DNA from: Xanthomonas euroxanthea
Lineage (GTDB): Bacteria > Pseudomonadota > Gammaproteobacteria > Xanthomonadales > Xanthomonadaceae
Direction: 5' to 3'
Assembly (NCBI RefSeq): GCF_900476395.1
Contig: NZ_UIHB01000001.1
Location: 1,207,385-1,271,384 of the forward strand
Length of the DNA stretch: 64,000 nt
Positions 1-8,269 of this stretch are shown in pieces. A program made the translations under genes and the position numbers. The notes beneath the pieces are model-generated. The model worked only from the letters and a program-made list of their open reading frames with translations. It ran no database searches and had not been told where the DNA came from. Each line of letters opens with the position of its first letter. The stretch's first letter is position 1.

Positions 1-897
1 ACGTGCCATCTGCACCGCGGTGGCCCAATCCGGCTGCAGATAGTCGTGGTCCCAGCCCAGCGCGCGCTGGCTGGTCAACGACAGGTCCATGTAGTCGTAT
101 TCCTTGCGCCGCGAGGTATCCACGAACAGGCTCAGACGGTTGCCATCGCCCCACTGGTAGACGGTCTTGAGGTTGGCCTGCTCGGACTGCTGGTCGCCGA
201 AGCCTTTCCACTTGTCGGTGCTGGCATTGGCGTAGGACAGATACGCCGACAGGCCATTGCGGTCGCCGGTGTCGCCACGCACGAAGGTGCGCCGCGTGGC
301 ATCGCTGCCGACCGTCTGCACCAAGCGCAGGCCGGGCGTGGTCTGTGGATCGGCCGAGTAGAACTGCATGGTGCCGCCGAGGTTGGTGTTGGACGCAGTC
401 CCGAGCGCACCGGCGCCTTGCGCGATCTCCACCGAGCCGAGGTTCTCCGAAATAATGGCGCGGGTGATGTGCAGGCCGTTGGTGACGCCGTAGCTCATGT
501 TGCCGAGCGGAATGCCATCGAGCGTGTAGCCCAGCCGGCTCTGGTCGAAGCCATGCAGGGTGACCTGCGTGGACCACTCGTAGGTGCCGAACGGATCGGC
601 CGACTGGAACTGCACGCCCGGCAATTTTTCCACCGCCTTGAAGGCGCTGCTGCCCGGTGTCAGCTGCTCGATGTCCTGCCGGCTGATGCGCTGGACCTGG
701 CGGGTGCTGCCTTGCGACACCACATTGATCGCGTCCAGCTGGGTGGCATTGGCGGCGGCATCGGCCACGGTGGCCGGGGCATCGGCTACCGGCGCCTCTG
801 CAACGGCAACCGGTGTGGCCGCAGATGCGATGACCGGAAGCAGCGCGGCCAGGGCAAGCGCCAGCGGAGTGACATGAAAGCGACGAGCGGAAGTCAT
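1..897 (-). CDS. TonB-dependent outer-membrane receptor, N-terminal part (cut by window edge)
   Basis: The 299 codons visible read from an ATG at 897 and run off the left edge of the window. They begin with a signal peptide (basic MTSARRF start, then an alanine/leucine-rich core ending near ASAA). After a short linker comes a TonB-box-like stretch (DAINVVSQ) and a typical plug domain: RQDIEQL, a KLPGVQF motif, LDGIPLGNMSYG and an IEIAQGAG-type strand (here VEIAQGAGALG), followed by the start of the beta-barrel. The family imports siderophores, vitamin B12 or, in Xanthomonas, plant carbohydrates and phosphate-related compounds, using TonB-ExbBD energy. The substrate cannot be read here. It is divergent from the phospholipase C gene, with a PhoB box between them, so a role in phosphate acquisition is a reasonable inference. 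Confidence 0.9.
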   Translation of the reverse strand, partial: MTSARRFHVTPLALALAALLPVIASAATPVAVAEAPVADAPATVADAAANATQLDAINVVSQGSTRQVQRISRQDIEQLTPGSSAFKAVEKLPGVQFQSADPFGTYEWSTQVTLHGFDQSRLGYTLDGIPLGNMSYGVTNGLHITRAIISENLGSVEIAQGAGALGTASNTNLGGTMQFYSADPQTTPGLRLVQTVGSDATRRTFVRGDTGDRNGLSAYLSYANASTDKWKGFGDQQSEQANLKTVYQWGDGNRLSLFVDTSRRKEYDYMDLSLTSQRALGWDHDYLQPDWATAVQMAR

Positions 898-998
898 GGG
901 GGAATCCTGTTCAAGCACGGCTGAGGGCGACGCACGGTGCAAGACCGGCGTTTCGCGACGCAGGGTGTCAACGACGTATGAAACATTGATGACGGTGG

Positions 999-1016
999 CT
1001 GTCGCAAAACTGTCGT
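999..1016 (+). promoter_or_regulatory. PhoB-binding site (Pho box) upstream of phospholipase C
   Basis: The sequence is CTGTCGC-AAAA-CTGTCGT: two 7-bp direct repeats with a 4-bp A-tract spacer, the 11-bp period and layout of the classical Pho box (CTGTCAT-N4-CTGTCAC). It ends 74 bp before the phospholipase ATG and lies about 100 bp upstream of the divergent TonB receptor start. It also lies within the upstream extension of the phospholipase reading frame, which argues against the longer start at 896. Identification is by pattern only. Confidence 0.7.
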
Positions 1017-1090
1017 GCTTGACCGCTATACGTGTCCTACCCGGCCGCAGTGCGCGGCATGCACACGTATTTCTCGCAGGTCCCGTAGCC

Positions 1091-3172
1091 ATGACGTCTT
1101 CCCCCTCGCGCCGCGATTTCCTCAAGCGCGTCGCCGCGCTGACCGCCGCCGGCGCCCTGCCGTCCTCGATCGGCCGCGCACTCGCGCTGCCGGCCAACTC
1201 GCGCACCGGCACACTGCGCGACATCGAGCACGTGGTGATCCTGATGCAGGAGAATCGCTCGTTCGACCATTACTTCGGCGCGCTGCGTGGCGTGCGTGGG
1301 TTCGGCGATCCGCGTCCGTTGCAGCTGCGCGACGGCCACCCGGTCTGGAGCCAGCCGGCCGCGGACGGGCGCCGCCTGTTGCCGTTCGCCTTCGATTCGC
1401 AAAACACGTCCGCGCCGTTGATCAAGAGCCTGGATCACTCCTGGAAAGCCGGCCACGGGCAGGACCCGGCGCGCTGGGCCGAGTACGACGCCTGGGTGCC
1501 GTACAAGGGCGAATTGACGATGGGGTATTTCCAGCGTCACGACATCCCGTACTACCACGCACTGGCCGATGCCTTCACCATCTGCGACGGGTATTTCTGT
1601 TCGTTGCACGGGCCGACCAATCCCAATCGCATGTATCTGTTCACCGGCACCAGCGGCACCAGCGTGGGCAATCTCGGCGCGCAGGTGGTGACCAACGCCG
1701 ACGACGGCAACTGGACCGCCGACATGGCACGCGACAAGCCCGGGTATGCGGCGATGGACTGGACCACCTACGCGCAGCGCCTGCAGGCCGCAGGCGTGGA
1801 TTGGCGCGTGTACCAGGAGTACGACAACTTCGGCTGCAACTCGCTGGCGTATTTTTCGCACTATCGTGATCTGCACCCCGACGACGAACGCTATCGGCGT
1901 GCGCGTGCCTGCGTGCCCGGTTCCACCGCCGACAACGCCGCCACCACGCAGGCCGAGCATCTCATCGCCGCGATCGCCGCCGACGTGCAGGCCGACCGCT
2001 TGCCGCAGGTGTCCTGGATCGTGCCGCCCACCGCGTACTGCGAACATCCGGAAGCGCCGCCGGCCTATGGCGAGTCGCTGGTGGCGCGCCTGATCGATGC
2101 GCTCACCGCCAACCCACAGGTGTGGGCCAAGACCGCGTTGATCATCAACTACGACGAGAACGACGGCTTCTTCGATCACGTGCCCGCAGCGTTGCCGGCG
2201 CTGGATGCGCGCATGGGACGCAGCAACGTCGACACGCGCGGGGAGGTCTACGCCGGCGTGCCGATGGGCTTGGGCATCCGCGTGCCGATGCTGGTGATCT
2301 CGCCCTGGACGCGCGGCGGCTGGGTCAATTCGCAGGTGTTCGATCACACCTCGGTACTGCGGTTGCTGGAACGCCGCTTCGGCGTGGCCGAACCCAACAT
2401 CAGCCCGTGGCGCCGGGCGGTCAGTGGCGATCTGACCAGCGTGTTCGATTTCCGCAAGCCGGACGATTCGGCAGTGAGCGCACTGCCGTCGGTCGACGAC
2501 TACCGCGCGCGCACCGCCGCGGTGCGCGACAAGCCGCTACCGGTGCCGCCGACCAGAGCCAGCATGCCGCGACAGGAGCCGGGACAACGTCCGGCACGTG
2601 CATTGCCGTACGCCTTGCAGGTGCATGCGCGCGTGCAGGGCGAAGGTGGCGTGCAACTGCAGTTCGTCAACAGCGGCGCTGCGGCGGCCGCGTTCAATGT
2701 CTACACCAGCGCTGCAAGCGGCGGCCCGTGGTACTACACCGTGTTGCCGGGCACCCAGCTGGACGATGTGCCGGTCGGCGCTGCGCACAACGGCGCCTAT
2801 GCGCTGAGCGTGCATGGCCCCAATGGGTTCCTGCGCGAACTCGCCGGCGACCTCGCTGCAGCCGGGACGCAATCGGCAGCGCCGTGGCTGCAGGCGCGGC
2901 AGGACGGCGAGATGTTGGTGCTGGACATCGGCAACGCCGGGCGGCAACCGTGCACGCTGCAGCTGCGCGCGCTGGACTATGCAGACCCGGCCGTGCGGTC
3001 GATGCACCTGGCCGCAGGTCAGCGCCAGACCGTGCGGCTGGCGCTTGCAGCCAGTGATCACTGGTACGACGTCGTGCTGGAACAGCCCGGAGCCGCGTTC
3101 CGCCGCCGGCTGGCCGGGCATCTGGAAACCGGCAGGCCCAGCCGCAGTGATCCGGCATTCGGACGCGCCTGA
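1091..3172 (+). CDS. phosphocholine-specific phospholipase C, Tat-exported
   Basis: A 693-aa enzyme that hydrolyses phosphatidylcholine-type phospholipids to diacylglycerol and phosphocholine outside the cytoplasm. The chosen ATG gives a Tat signal at once: SRRDFLKR around residues 6-13, then a hydrophobic stretch. The mature part opens with IEHVVILMQENRSFDHYFG, the metal-binding signature of the phosphoesterase family (ENRSFDHYFG near residues 54-63), followed by later motifs such as INYDENDGFFDHV. The C-terminal ~200 residues look like the duplicated beta domain of non-haemolytic PLC enzymes (PlcN type of Pseudomonas). Length fits that family. A Pho box upstream predicts induction by phosphate starvation. 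In a plant pathogen it may also act on host membranes; that is inference. Confidence 0.93.
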   Translation: MTSSPSRRDFLKRVAALTAAGALPSSIGRALALPANSRTGTLRDIEHVVILMQENRSFDHYFGALRGVRGFGDPRPLQLRDGHPVWSQPAADGRRLLPFAFDSQNTSAPLIKSLDHSWKAGHGQDPARWAEYDAWVPYKGELTMGYFQRHDIPYYHALADAFTICDGYFCSLHGPTNPNRMYLFTGTSGTSVGNLGAQVVTNADDGNWTADMARDKPGYAAMDWTTYAQRLQAAGVDWRVYQEYDNFGCNSLAYFSHYRDLHPDDERYRRARACVPGSTADNAATTQAEHLIAAIAADVQADRLPQVSWIVPPTAYCEHPEAPPAYGESLVARLIDALTANPQVWAKTALIINYDENDGFFDHVPAALPALDARMGRSNVDTRGEVYAGVPMGLGIRVPMLVISPWTRGGWVNSQVFDHTSVLRLLERRFGVAEPNISPWRRAVSGDLTSVFDFRKPDDSAVSALPSVDDYRARTAAVRDKPLPVPPTRASMPRQEPGQRPARALPYALQVHARVQGEGGVQLQFVNSGAAAAAFNVYTSAASGGPWYYTVLPGTQLDDVPVGAAHNGAYALSVHGPNGFLRELAGDLAAAGTQSAAPWLQARQDGEMLVLDIGNAGRQPCTLQLRALDYADPAVRSMHLAAGQRQTVRLALAASDHWYDVVLEQPGAAFRRRLAGHLETGRPSRSDPAFGRA

Positions 3173-3472
3173 GCCGGTGTCGTGGTTTCGCCGGCGATGG
3201 CCGCGCAGGGCAGGCTGGTTGTGCCGGCCTTTTGATGGCAACCGGAAGTCGGTGAGCGGCAGCAGGATCTTCGATCCGGCGATGACTCGCATCGTCGCCG
3301 TGGATCGCGGTGGTTGCGCTGGGTCATGACGGAAGTGGCCCCCGGCACCGCCACCGCTGCAGCAACCCGACCTGCGCTGACGCGGGCGGCCGGCACCGCA
3401 GCGGGAGGGGTTATCATGCGCTCCCGTTTCGCTGCGGCGAGCCGGCCCCTTCCCCCAAGGAATCTCTCGCGC

Positions 3473-4117
3473 ATGCGCATCCTGCTTGCCCGTCACGGCG
3501 AGACGCCGTGGAACGCCGAAGGCCGCTACCAGGGCCAGATCGATATCCCGCTGTCGCCGGTCGGCGAAGGCCAGGCCGCCGCGCTCGGCGCGCGTCTGCA
3601 GTCGTTGGAGATCACCCGCGCGGTGGCCTCGCCGCTGTCACGCGCGCAGGCCACCGCCAGGCTGGCGCTGGGCAGCGCGCGCGAAAACCTGCTGCAGACC
3701 GATGCAGACCTGCAGGAAATCGCCCACGGCGAATGGGAGGGCCTGCTGGCCAGCGAGATCAACGACAAGGATCCGGCACGTCTGCGCGCCTGGCGCGACG
3801 AGCCCGATACCGTGCTGATGCCCGGCGGCGAATCCCTGCGTCAGGTGCTGGACCGCAGCTGGCGCGGCCTGGCGCGCGCGGCCGATGGCCTGGGCGCGGC
3901 CGACACCTTGCTGGTGGTCGCGCACGATGCGGTCAACCGCGTGATCCTGTGCAAGATCCTGGGCCTGCCGCTGTCCCGGCTATGGACCTTCCGCCAGGCG
4001 CCGACCACGCTCAACCTGCTCGAAGGCGAGGACGTGGATCACCTGGAAGTGGTGCGCCTGAACGACTGCGCGCACCACACGCCGTTCTTTGGTGAAGCCA
4101 AGCATCGGGCGCTGTAA
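3473..4117 (+). CDS. histidine phosphatase family protein (phosphoglycerate mutase-like)
   Basis: 214 aa. The start at the second candidate is chosen because MRILLARHGET puts the catalytic RHG motif at residues 7-9, as is usual, and an AAGGAA sequence sits just upstream. Other family features are an acidic EIAHGEWEG segment (Glu near residue 87) and the second catalytic histidine in VVAHDAV (about residue 151). The family includes cofactor-dependent phosphoglycerate mutases, alpha-ribazole phosphatase and broad-specificity phosphatases; this length suits the GpmB/CobC-like branch, whose substrate cannot be assigned from sequence alone. A reading frame open upstream to 3314 is non-typical and probably not translated. 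It is followed closely by a small membrane protein gene. Confidence 0.88.
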   Translation: MRILLARHGETPWNAEGRYQGQIDIPLSPVGEGQAAALGARLQSLEITRAVASPLSRAQATARLALGSARENLLQTDADLQEIAHGEWEGLLASEINDKDPARLRAWRDEPDTVLMPGGESLRQVLDRSWRGLARAADGLGAADTLLVVAHDAVNRVILCKILGLPLSRLWTFRQAPTTLNLLEGEDVDHLEVVRLNDCAHHTPFFGEAKHRAL

Positions 4118-4134
4118 GGCAACGCCCGGCAAGG

Positions 4135-4716
4135 ATGCAGGATCGCGCTGTGGTGCGTCATCGCCGGACCATCGCCAACTGGCCCAAGGTGCTTCGGTGC
4201 GCTGTCTTGGGCAGTGTGTGCGGCCTGTTGGCGCTAGCGGTGTTTTCCGACTTCATTCCCGCACCGTTTCTTTCTGGTCGGAACTGGGTAGCGCCGATGG
4301 TGCTGCTGGGAGGCGCATTGACGGTGCTGATCTTTGCGCCGGCCTATCGCATCGGCGGATGGAAGGCGGTCTTCGGTACGCAGCCGCTGAACACGGTTCT
4401 GGCGTTCTGCCTGGCGCCGCCGCTGTTGGGATTTCTGTGCTGGCTCGTACTGGCTCTAGGGGCGCCGTGGGTGTACACGCGGATGGCCGGTGTCGATTTC
4501 AAGGAAACGCATGTGATGCAGGTCGAGTACTTTCAAAGCGGGCGTTCGTGCAAATACCGATTGCGTGGTGGACCACTGAAAAATCGGTTTCCCGGCCATC
4601 TGTGCGTCAGCGAGGCGCTCTATCGTCGGCATCTCAATCAGCAGGTGACCGTGGTGTTGACCGGCCAGCGCTCGCTGTTGGGAATGCGGGTTGCAGCGAT
4701 CGAAGACGCCCGGTGA
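4135..4716 (+). CDS. hypothetical membrane protein
   Basis: 193 aa with no family I recognise. Three hydrophobic segments can be seen: about residues 20-40 (VLRCAVLGSVCGLLALAVFS), 50-68 (WVAPMVLLGGALTVLIFAP) and 84-110 (TVLAFCLAPPLLGFLCWLVL). They are followed by a soluble C-terminal part of about 75 residues rich in basic and polar residues with two cysteines (SCKYR, HLCVSE). It starts 17 bp after the phosphatase gene in the same direction, so co-transcription is likely. Codon choice looks slightly less GC-biased than its neighbours. A longer overlapping frame (4089-4811) is less convincing, as it lacks coherent hydrophobic segments. Confidence 0.7.
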   Translation: MQDRAVVRHRRTIANWPKVLRCAVLGSVCGLLALAVFSDFIPAPFLSGRNWVAPMVLLGGALTVLIFAPAYRIGGWKAVFGTQPLNTVLAFCLAPPLLGFLCWLVLALGAPWVYTRMAGVDFKETHVMQVEYFQSGRSCKYRLRGGPLKNRFPGHLCVSEALYRRHLNQQVTVVLTGQRSLLGMRVAAIEDAR

Positions 4717-4851
4717 TCGGGACGTCCGACACAGACAATTTGGAGTCGGCAACGACAGGCGCATGCGCCTGGGCAAGATGGCGTCGTTTGTCCGACGACG
4801 TGAGGGCCTGAAAATTCGCGATAATGCGGTTCTTCCTGCGCAGTCCCCGCC

Positions 4852-6144
4852 GTGAACGCAACCGACTCCCTCTCCGACTGGCTCGTCTATATCGAGCAGC
4901 AGCATCCAAGCACCATTGCCATGGGCCTGGAGCGCGTGCGCGAGGTGGCGGCACGTCTGCAGCTTGCCGCGCCTGCCAGGCACGTCATCGTGGTCGGCGG
5001 CACCAATGGCAAGGGGTCCACCGTGGCCTTCATCGAGGCGATCGGGCGTGCCGCCGGCTGGAAGGTGGGCAGCTACACCTCGCCGCATCTGCTGCGCTAC
5101 AACGAGCGTGTGGGCATCGATGGCGTTGATGCGAGCGATGCCGCGCTGGTCGAGGCATTTGCGACGGTCGAGGCAGTGCGCGGCGACACCACGCTGACCT
5201 ATTTCGAATACGGCACGCTGGCGGCGCTGTGGCTGCTGCAGCGCTCCGCGCTGGACCTGGCGGTGCTGGAAATCGGCCTGGGCGGGCGCCTGGATGCAGT
5301 CAATATCGTCGATTCGGATGTGGCGGTGATCACCACCGTGGATATCGACCATACCGATTGGCTGGGCGAAGACCGCGAAGCGATCGGCGCCGAGAAGGCC
5401 GGCATCATCCGCGCCTGGAAGCCGGTGGTGCTGGGCGAAATCGACCCGCCATCGAGCGTATTGCGGCGTGCCTACCAGCTGGGCGCCAACGCGATCCGCG
5501 CCGGCAGCGATTACTTCTTCGAGCCGATCGAGGCGCAGCATCCGGAAGCGCCGCAGTGGCGCTGGCGCGATGTCGCGGTGACGCTGGAACTACCGATGCC
5601 GGCCCTGCACGCGCCGGTGCAGCTGGCCAATGCGGCCGCGGCAATTGCCGCGCTGCAGGCCTTGCCGGAAGCGCTGCCCGATGCCGCGTGGGCGCAGGGA
5701 ATTTCCAGCGCGCAGGTGGTCGGGCGATTGCAGCGCTGTGACGTCGATGGCGTGCAGGTGCTGCTGGACGTCGGCCACAACCCGCAGGCCGCGCGCGCGC
5801 TGGCCGATGCACTGGGCGCGCAGGCGCACACGGGCAGCACGCATGCCATCTACGCCGCACTGGCGGACAAGGATGTGCTGGGCGTGGTGGAGGCGGTGGC
5901 CCCGCAGGTCGACCACTGGACCCTGGCCGGGCTGGACGGCGCGCGTGGGCAGTCGGCGCAGGCCTTGCAGGCCCGTCTGCAGGGCAGTGCGGCAGCGCAG
6001 GCGGTATGTCACGGCGACGTGGCGGGCGCATTGGCCGCAGTGCTGGCGCAGGCCGCCCCCGGTGATCGGGTGCTGGTGTTCGGCTCGTTTCATACCGTTG
6101 CCGATGCGCTAAACGCACTTCGTTCAGTCCACCCGGGGCGGTAG
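4852..6144 (+). CDS. folC: bifunctional folylpolyglutamate synthase / dihydrofolate synthase
   Basis: 430 aa from a GTG start. It joins glutamate to dihydropteroate and then adds further glutamates to folates in the cytoplasm. The Mur-ligase-type P-loop VVGGTNGKGST is at about residues 46-56; EIGLGGRLDAVN and the TTVDIDHTDWLG segment are further family signatures, and the C-terminal LLDVGHNPQAARAL is typical of FolC. Length matches. It is the first gene of the folC-SPOR-cvpA-purF cluster, conserved in gammaproteobacteria (where accD often precedes it; here it does not). Confidence 0.96.
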   Translation: MNATDSLSDWLVYIEQQHPSTIAMGLERVREVAARLQLAAPARHVIVVGGTNGKGSTVAFIEAIGRAAGWKVGSYTSPHLLRYNERVGIDGVDASDAALVEAFATVEAVRGDTTLTYFEYGTLAALWLLQRSALDLAVLEIGLGGRLDAVNIVDSDVAVITTVDIDHTDWLGEDREAIGAEKAGIIRAWKPVVLGEIDPPSSVLRRAYQLGANAIRAGSDYFFEPIEAQHPEAPQWRWRDVAVTLELPMPALHAPVQLANAAAAIAALQALPEALPDAAWAQGISSAQVVGRLQRCDVDGVQVLLDVGHNPQAARALADALGAQAHTGSTHAIYAALADKDVLGVVEAVAPQVDHWTLAGLDGARGQSAQALQARLQGSAAAQAVCHGDVAGALAAVLAQAAPGDRVLVFGSFHTVADALNALRSVHPGR

Positions 6145-6203
6145 CCCGGCTGCGGCCTTATAATCGCCGCGGCACCCCGCCACGCCGCCTTTCGTCTCTC
6201 TAC

Positions 6204-7271
6204 GTGGATACTGCTCTGAAACAGCGACTGATTGGCGCCATCGTCCTGGTGGCGCTCGCCGTGATCTTCCTGCCGATGCTGGTCAAGGGCCCTGCGCCAT
6301 CGAGCGGCGTGGCCGACGTGCCGCTGGAGGCACCTGCCGCACCGGCCAATGGCGAGTTCGAGACCCGCGAATTGCCGCTGGTCACCCCGGGCGATGCGCC
6401 GGCCGGTGGCGCGCTGGGCATGCGCGGTGCCGCCACTGCGCCGGCCGCGGTGCAGGACAACCCGGACGCGGCCGATCTGGCCAACCCGGCCAGTACGCCA
6501 TCGGCACCCGAGGTGGCGGCCGGCAACTACGCGGTCAACTTCGGTGCCTACGCCACCAGCGCCGATGCCGACGCGGTACTGGCGCGGCTCAAGCAGGCGC
6601 AGCTGCCCGGCTTCAGCGAAAAGACCCAGATCAACGGCCGCCCGGCCTGGCGCGTGCGCGTGGGGCCGTATGTCGATCAGGCCCAGGCCGAAGCGGCGCG
6701 CCTGCAGGCGGTGAAGGTGCGCAGCGACGTCAACGCCCAGGTGGTGACGCTGGATGCCAACGCCGCCGCGCCGGCGCCGGCAGCCAGCACGCCAGCGACC
6801 GCGACGGCCGCCAAGCCGACCAGCAGCGTGGCCACCGCCGGCACGACCGCCCCGACCAAGACCGAAAGCCTGCCGCCGGAGCCGGCCAAGCCGGTGGCCA
6901 CCGCGCCCAAGCCGGCCGAAGCGCCCAAGCCCGCCCCGGCCAAGCCGGAGGTGGCGAAAACGGAACAGGCCAAGCCCGAGCCGGCCAAGCCGGTCGTCGC
7001 GGCGCCCGCCGCGCCGGCAGCGCCTGCAGCCAGCTCGGTCGGCTTTGCGGTGCAGCTGGGCGCCTTCGGTCGCGCCGAAGACGCCGACGCCTTGCGCGAC
7101 CGCGTGCGCGCCGCCGGCTTCAGCGCCTTCGTCGAACAGGTGCGCACCGACAAGGGCGCGCTCAACCGCGTGCGCGTCGGCCCGGTCGCCAATCGCGGCG
7201 ATGCCGAACAGCTGCGCGCGCAGGTGGCGGCCAAGGTCGGCATTTCCGGCATGGTGCGTCCGCATCCGTAA
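6204..7271 (+). CDS. SPOR-domain membrane protein (DedD-like)
   Basis: 355 aa from a GTG start. An N-terminal transmembrane segment (about residues 7-25, IGAIVLVALAVIFLPMLV) is followed by two SPOR domains, at about 110-180 (YAVNFGAYATSADADAV...) and 275-352 (GFAVQLGAFGRAEDADAL...), separated by a long Ala/Pro/Lys-rich linker. SPOR domains bind denuded glycan strands of septal peptidoglycan, so the protein probably acts at the division site. E. coli DedD sits at the same place between folC and cvpA but has one SPOR domain; two copies here are a variation. It lies 59 bp after folC. Confidence 0.9.
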   Translation: MDTALKQRLIGAIVLVALAVIFLPMLVKGPAPSSGVADVPLEAPAAPANGEFETRELPLVTPGDAPAGGALGMRGAATAPAAVQDNPDAADLANPASTPSAPEVAAGNYAVNFGAYATSADADAVLARLKQAQLPGFSEKTQINGRPAWRVRVGPYVDQAQAEAARLQAVKVRSDVNAQVVTLDANAAAPAPAASTPATATAAKPTSSVATAGTTAPTKTESLPPEPAKPVATAPKPAEAPKPAPAKPEVAKTEQAKPEPAKPVVAAPAAPAAPAASSVGFAVQLGAFGRAEDADALRDRVRAAGFSAFVEQVRTDKGALNRVRVGPVANRGDAEQLRAQVAAKVGISGMVRPHP

Positions 7272-7436
7272 GCCACTGCGCCGCCGTCGGGCGGACGCGG
7301 TCAGTGCCGAGGATCGGCAGTCGGGTGGTTCGCTGCGTGGTGCGGCTCGCCCGCAGCACGCCGGGTCACCGTTTCGCGTGGTATCGCCGGCGGCGAGCGG
7401 ATTCCTGATCGCCTCACACCCATGGAGGGGAGCGCA

Positions 7437-7496
7437 ATGAACACCGAGCCAGGTTGGACCAGCGGCGTGCGCGCCGCGCGGAGAAGTGGGCAATGA
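7437..7496 (+). CDS. possible 19-aa leader peptide overlapping cvpA
   Basis: A 19-codon frame (MNTEPGWTSGVRAARRSGQ) starts 8 nt after a strong GGAGG ribosome site and ends in an ATGA overlap with the cvpA start. That layout is typical of translational coupling. The purine-rich site before it is better than the one directly before cvpA. Nothing else supports it as a protein, and it could be chance. Confidence 0.3.
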   Translation: MNTEPGWTSGVRAARRSGQ

Positions 7497-8239
7497 TCGA
7501 CATGGTGCTGGGCGTCATCATCCTGGTGTCGGCGCTGTTGGGCCTGCTGCGCGGGTTTGTCGCCATCGTGGTCGGCACGCTGTCGTGGTTGCTGGCCGGC
7601 TGGGCGACGTTCCAGTTCGGCGGCCCGGCCGCGCGCTGGATTGCCGATGGCAAGCATCCGTCGGCCACCGAGTCGTTCGGCGGCTACGCGATGGTGTTCG
7701 TCGGCGTGCTGATCACCGTGGCGGTGATCGGCATGGTGATCCGCGCCGGCGTGGATGCGGTGCGCCTGGGCGGGATGGACCGCATGCTCGGCTTCGGCCT
7801 GGGCCTGGTGCGCGGCGGCTTTCTGGCCAGCGTGCTGGTACTGCTGATGAGCTTCACGCCGCTGCCGCGCGAGCCGGCCTGGCGCCAGTCGATGCTGATG
7901 CCGATGCTGTCGCCGGGCGCGAGCTGGATGCGGGCGCAACTGCCGGCCTGGCGGATGCCGTCGATGGACATGCCATCGATGGAACTCGGCAACCTGCCAA
8001 CGGAGTTGGGGAAGTTGCCCTCGGCAGGCGATAATGCGGACCTGGGCAAGGCGCTGTCCGGGTCCGGTCTGAGCGACACCATCACGCGTGCGCTTGGACA
8101 ACCCGGCAAAGCTGCCAGCGACGGACGCAATCCGGCGCAGGCGATGCCGGCCAATATCGATCCGGCGCAGGTTCGCGGCGGAGAAAGCGACCCGGCTCGG
8201 GTCGAGTCCCAAGGCCAGGCACGGCCCCCTTCACAGTAA
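7493..8239 (+). CDS. cvpA: CvpA family membrane protein
   Basis: 248 aa. The start MIDMVLGVIILVSALLG is preceded by a GGAG element and gives the usual CvpA N-terminus; an in-frame TTG at 7454 would add 13 residues. Four hydrophobic segments occupy roughly the first 120 residues, including LLGLLRGFVAIVVGTLSWL and MVFVGVLITVAVIGMVI. The remaining ~120 residues are a polar tail rich in Met/Pro/Asp, longer than in E. coli CvpA (about 160 aa). CvpA is needed for colicin V production and for envelope stress tolerance; its mechanism is not settled. It lies just before purF, as in many proteobacteria. Confidence 0.9.
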   Translation: MIDMVLGVIILVSALLGLLRGFVAIVVGTLSWLLAGWATFQFGGPAARWIADGKHPSATESFGGYAMVFVGVLITVAVIGMVIRAGVDAVRLGGMDRMLGFGLGLVRGGFLASVLVLLMSFTPLPREPAWRQSMLMPMLSPGASWMRAQLPAWRMPSMDMPSMELGNLPTELGKLPSAGDNADLGKALSGSGLSDTITRALGQPGKAASDGRNPAQAMPANIDPAQVRGGESDPARVESQGQARPPSQ

Positions 8240-8269
8240 CGGCGCAAGCCGTAGCGGAGAACGCGCACC

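Noticed and set aside
46-924. 292-aa reading frame on the + strand at the left edge
   Set aside because: It is antisense to the TonB receptor N-terminus, whose signal peptide and plug motifs are clear; the antisense product has no coherent family features.
896-1090. Upstream start for the phospholipase C reading frame
   Set aside because: The extension puts 65 residues before the Tat signal and includes the Pho box; the ATG at 1091 fits an exported enzyme.
4089-4811. 240-aa frame overlapping the small membrane protein
   Set aside because: No hydrophobic segments and a less plausible composition than the frame at 4135-4716.
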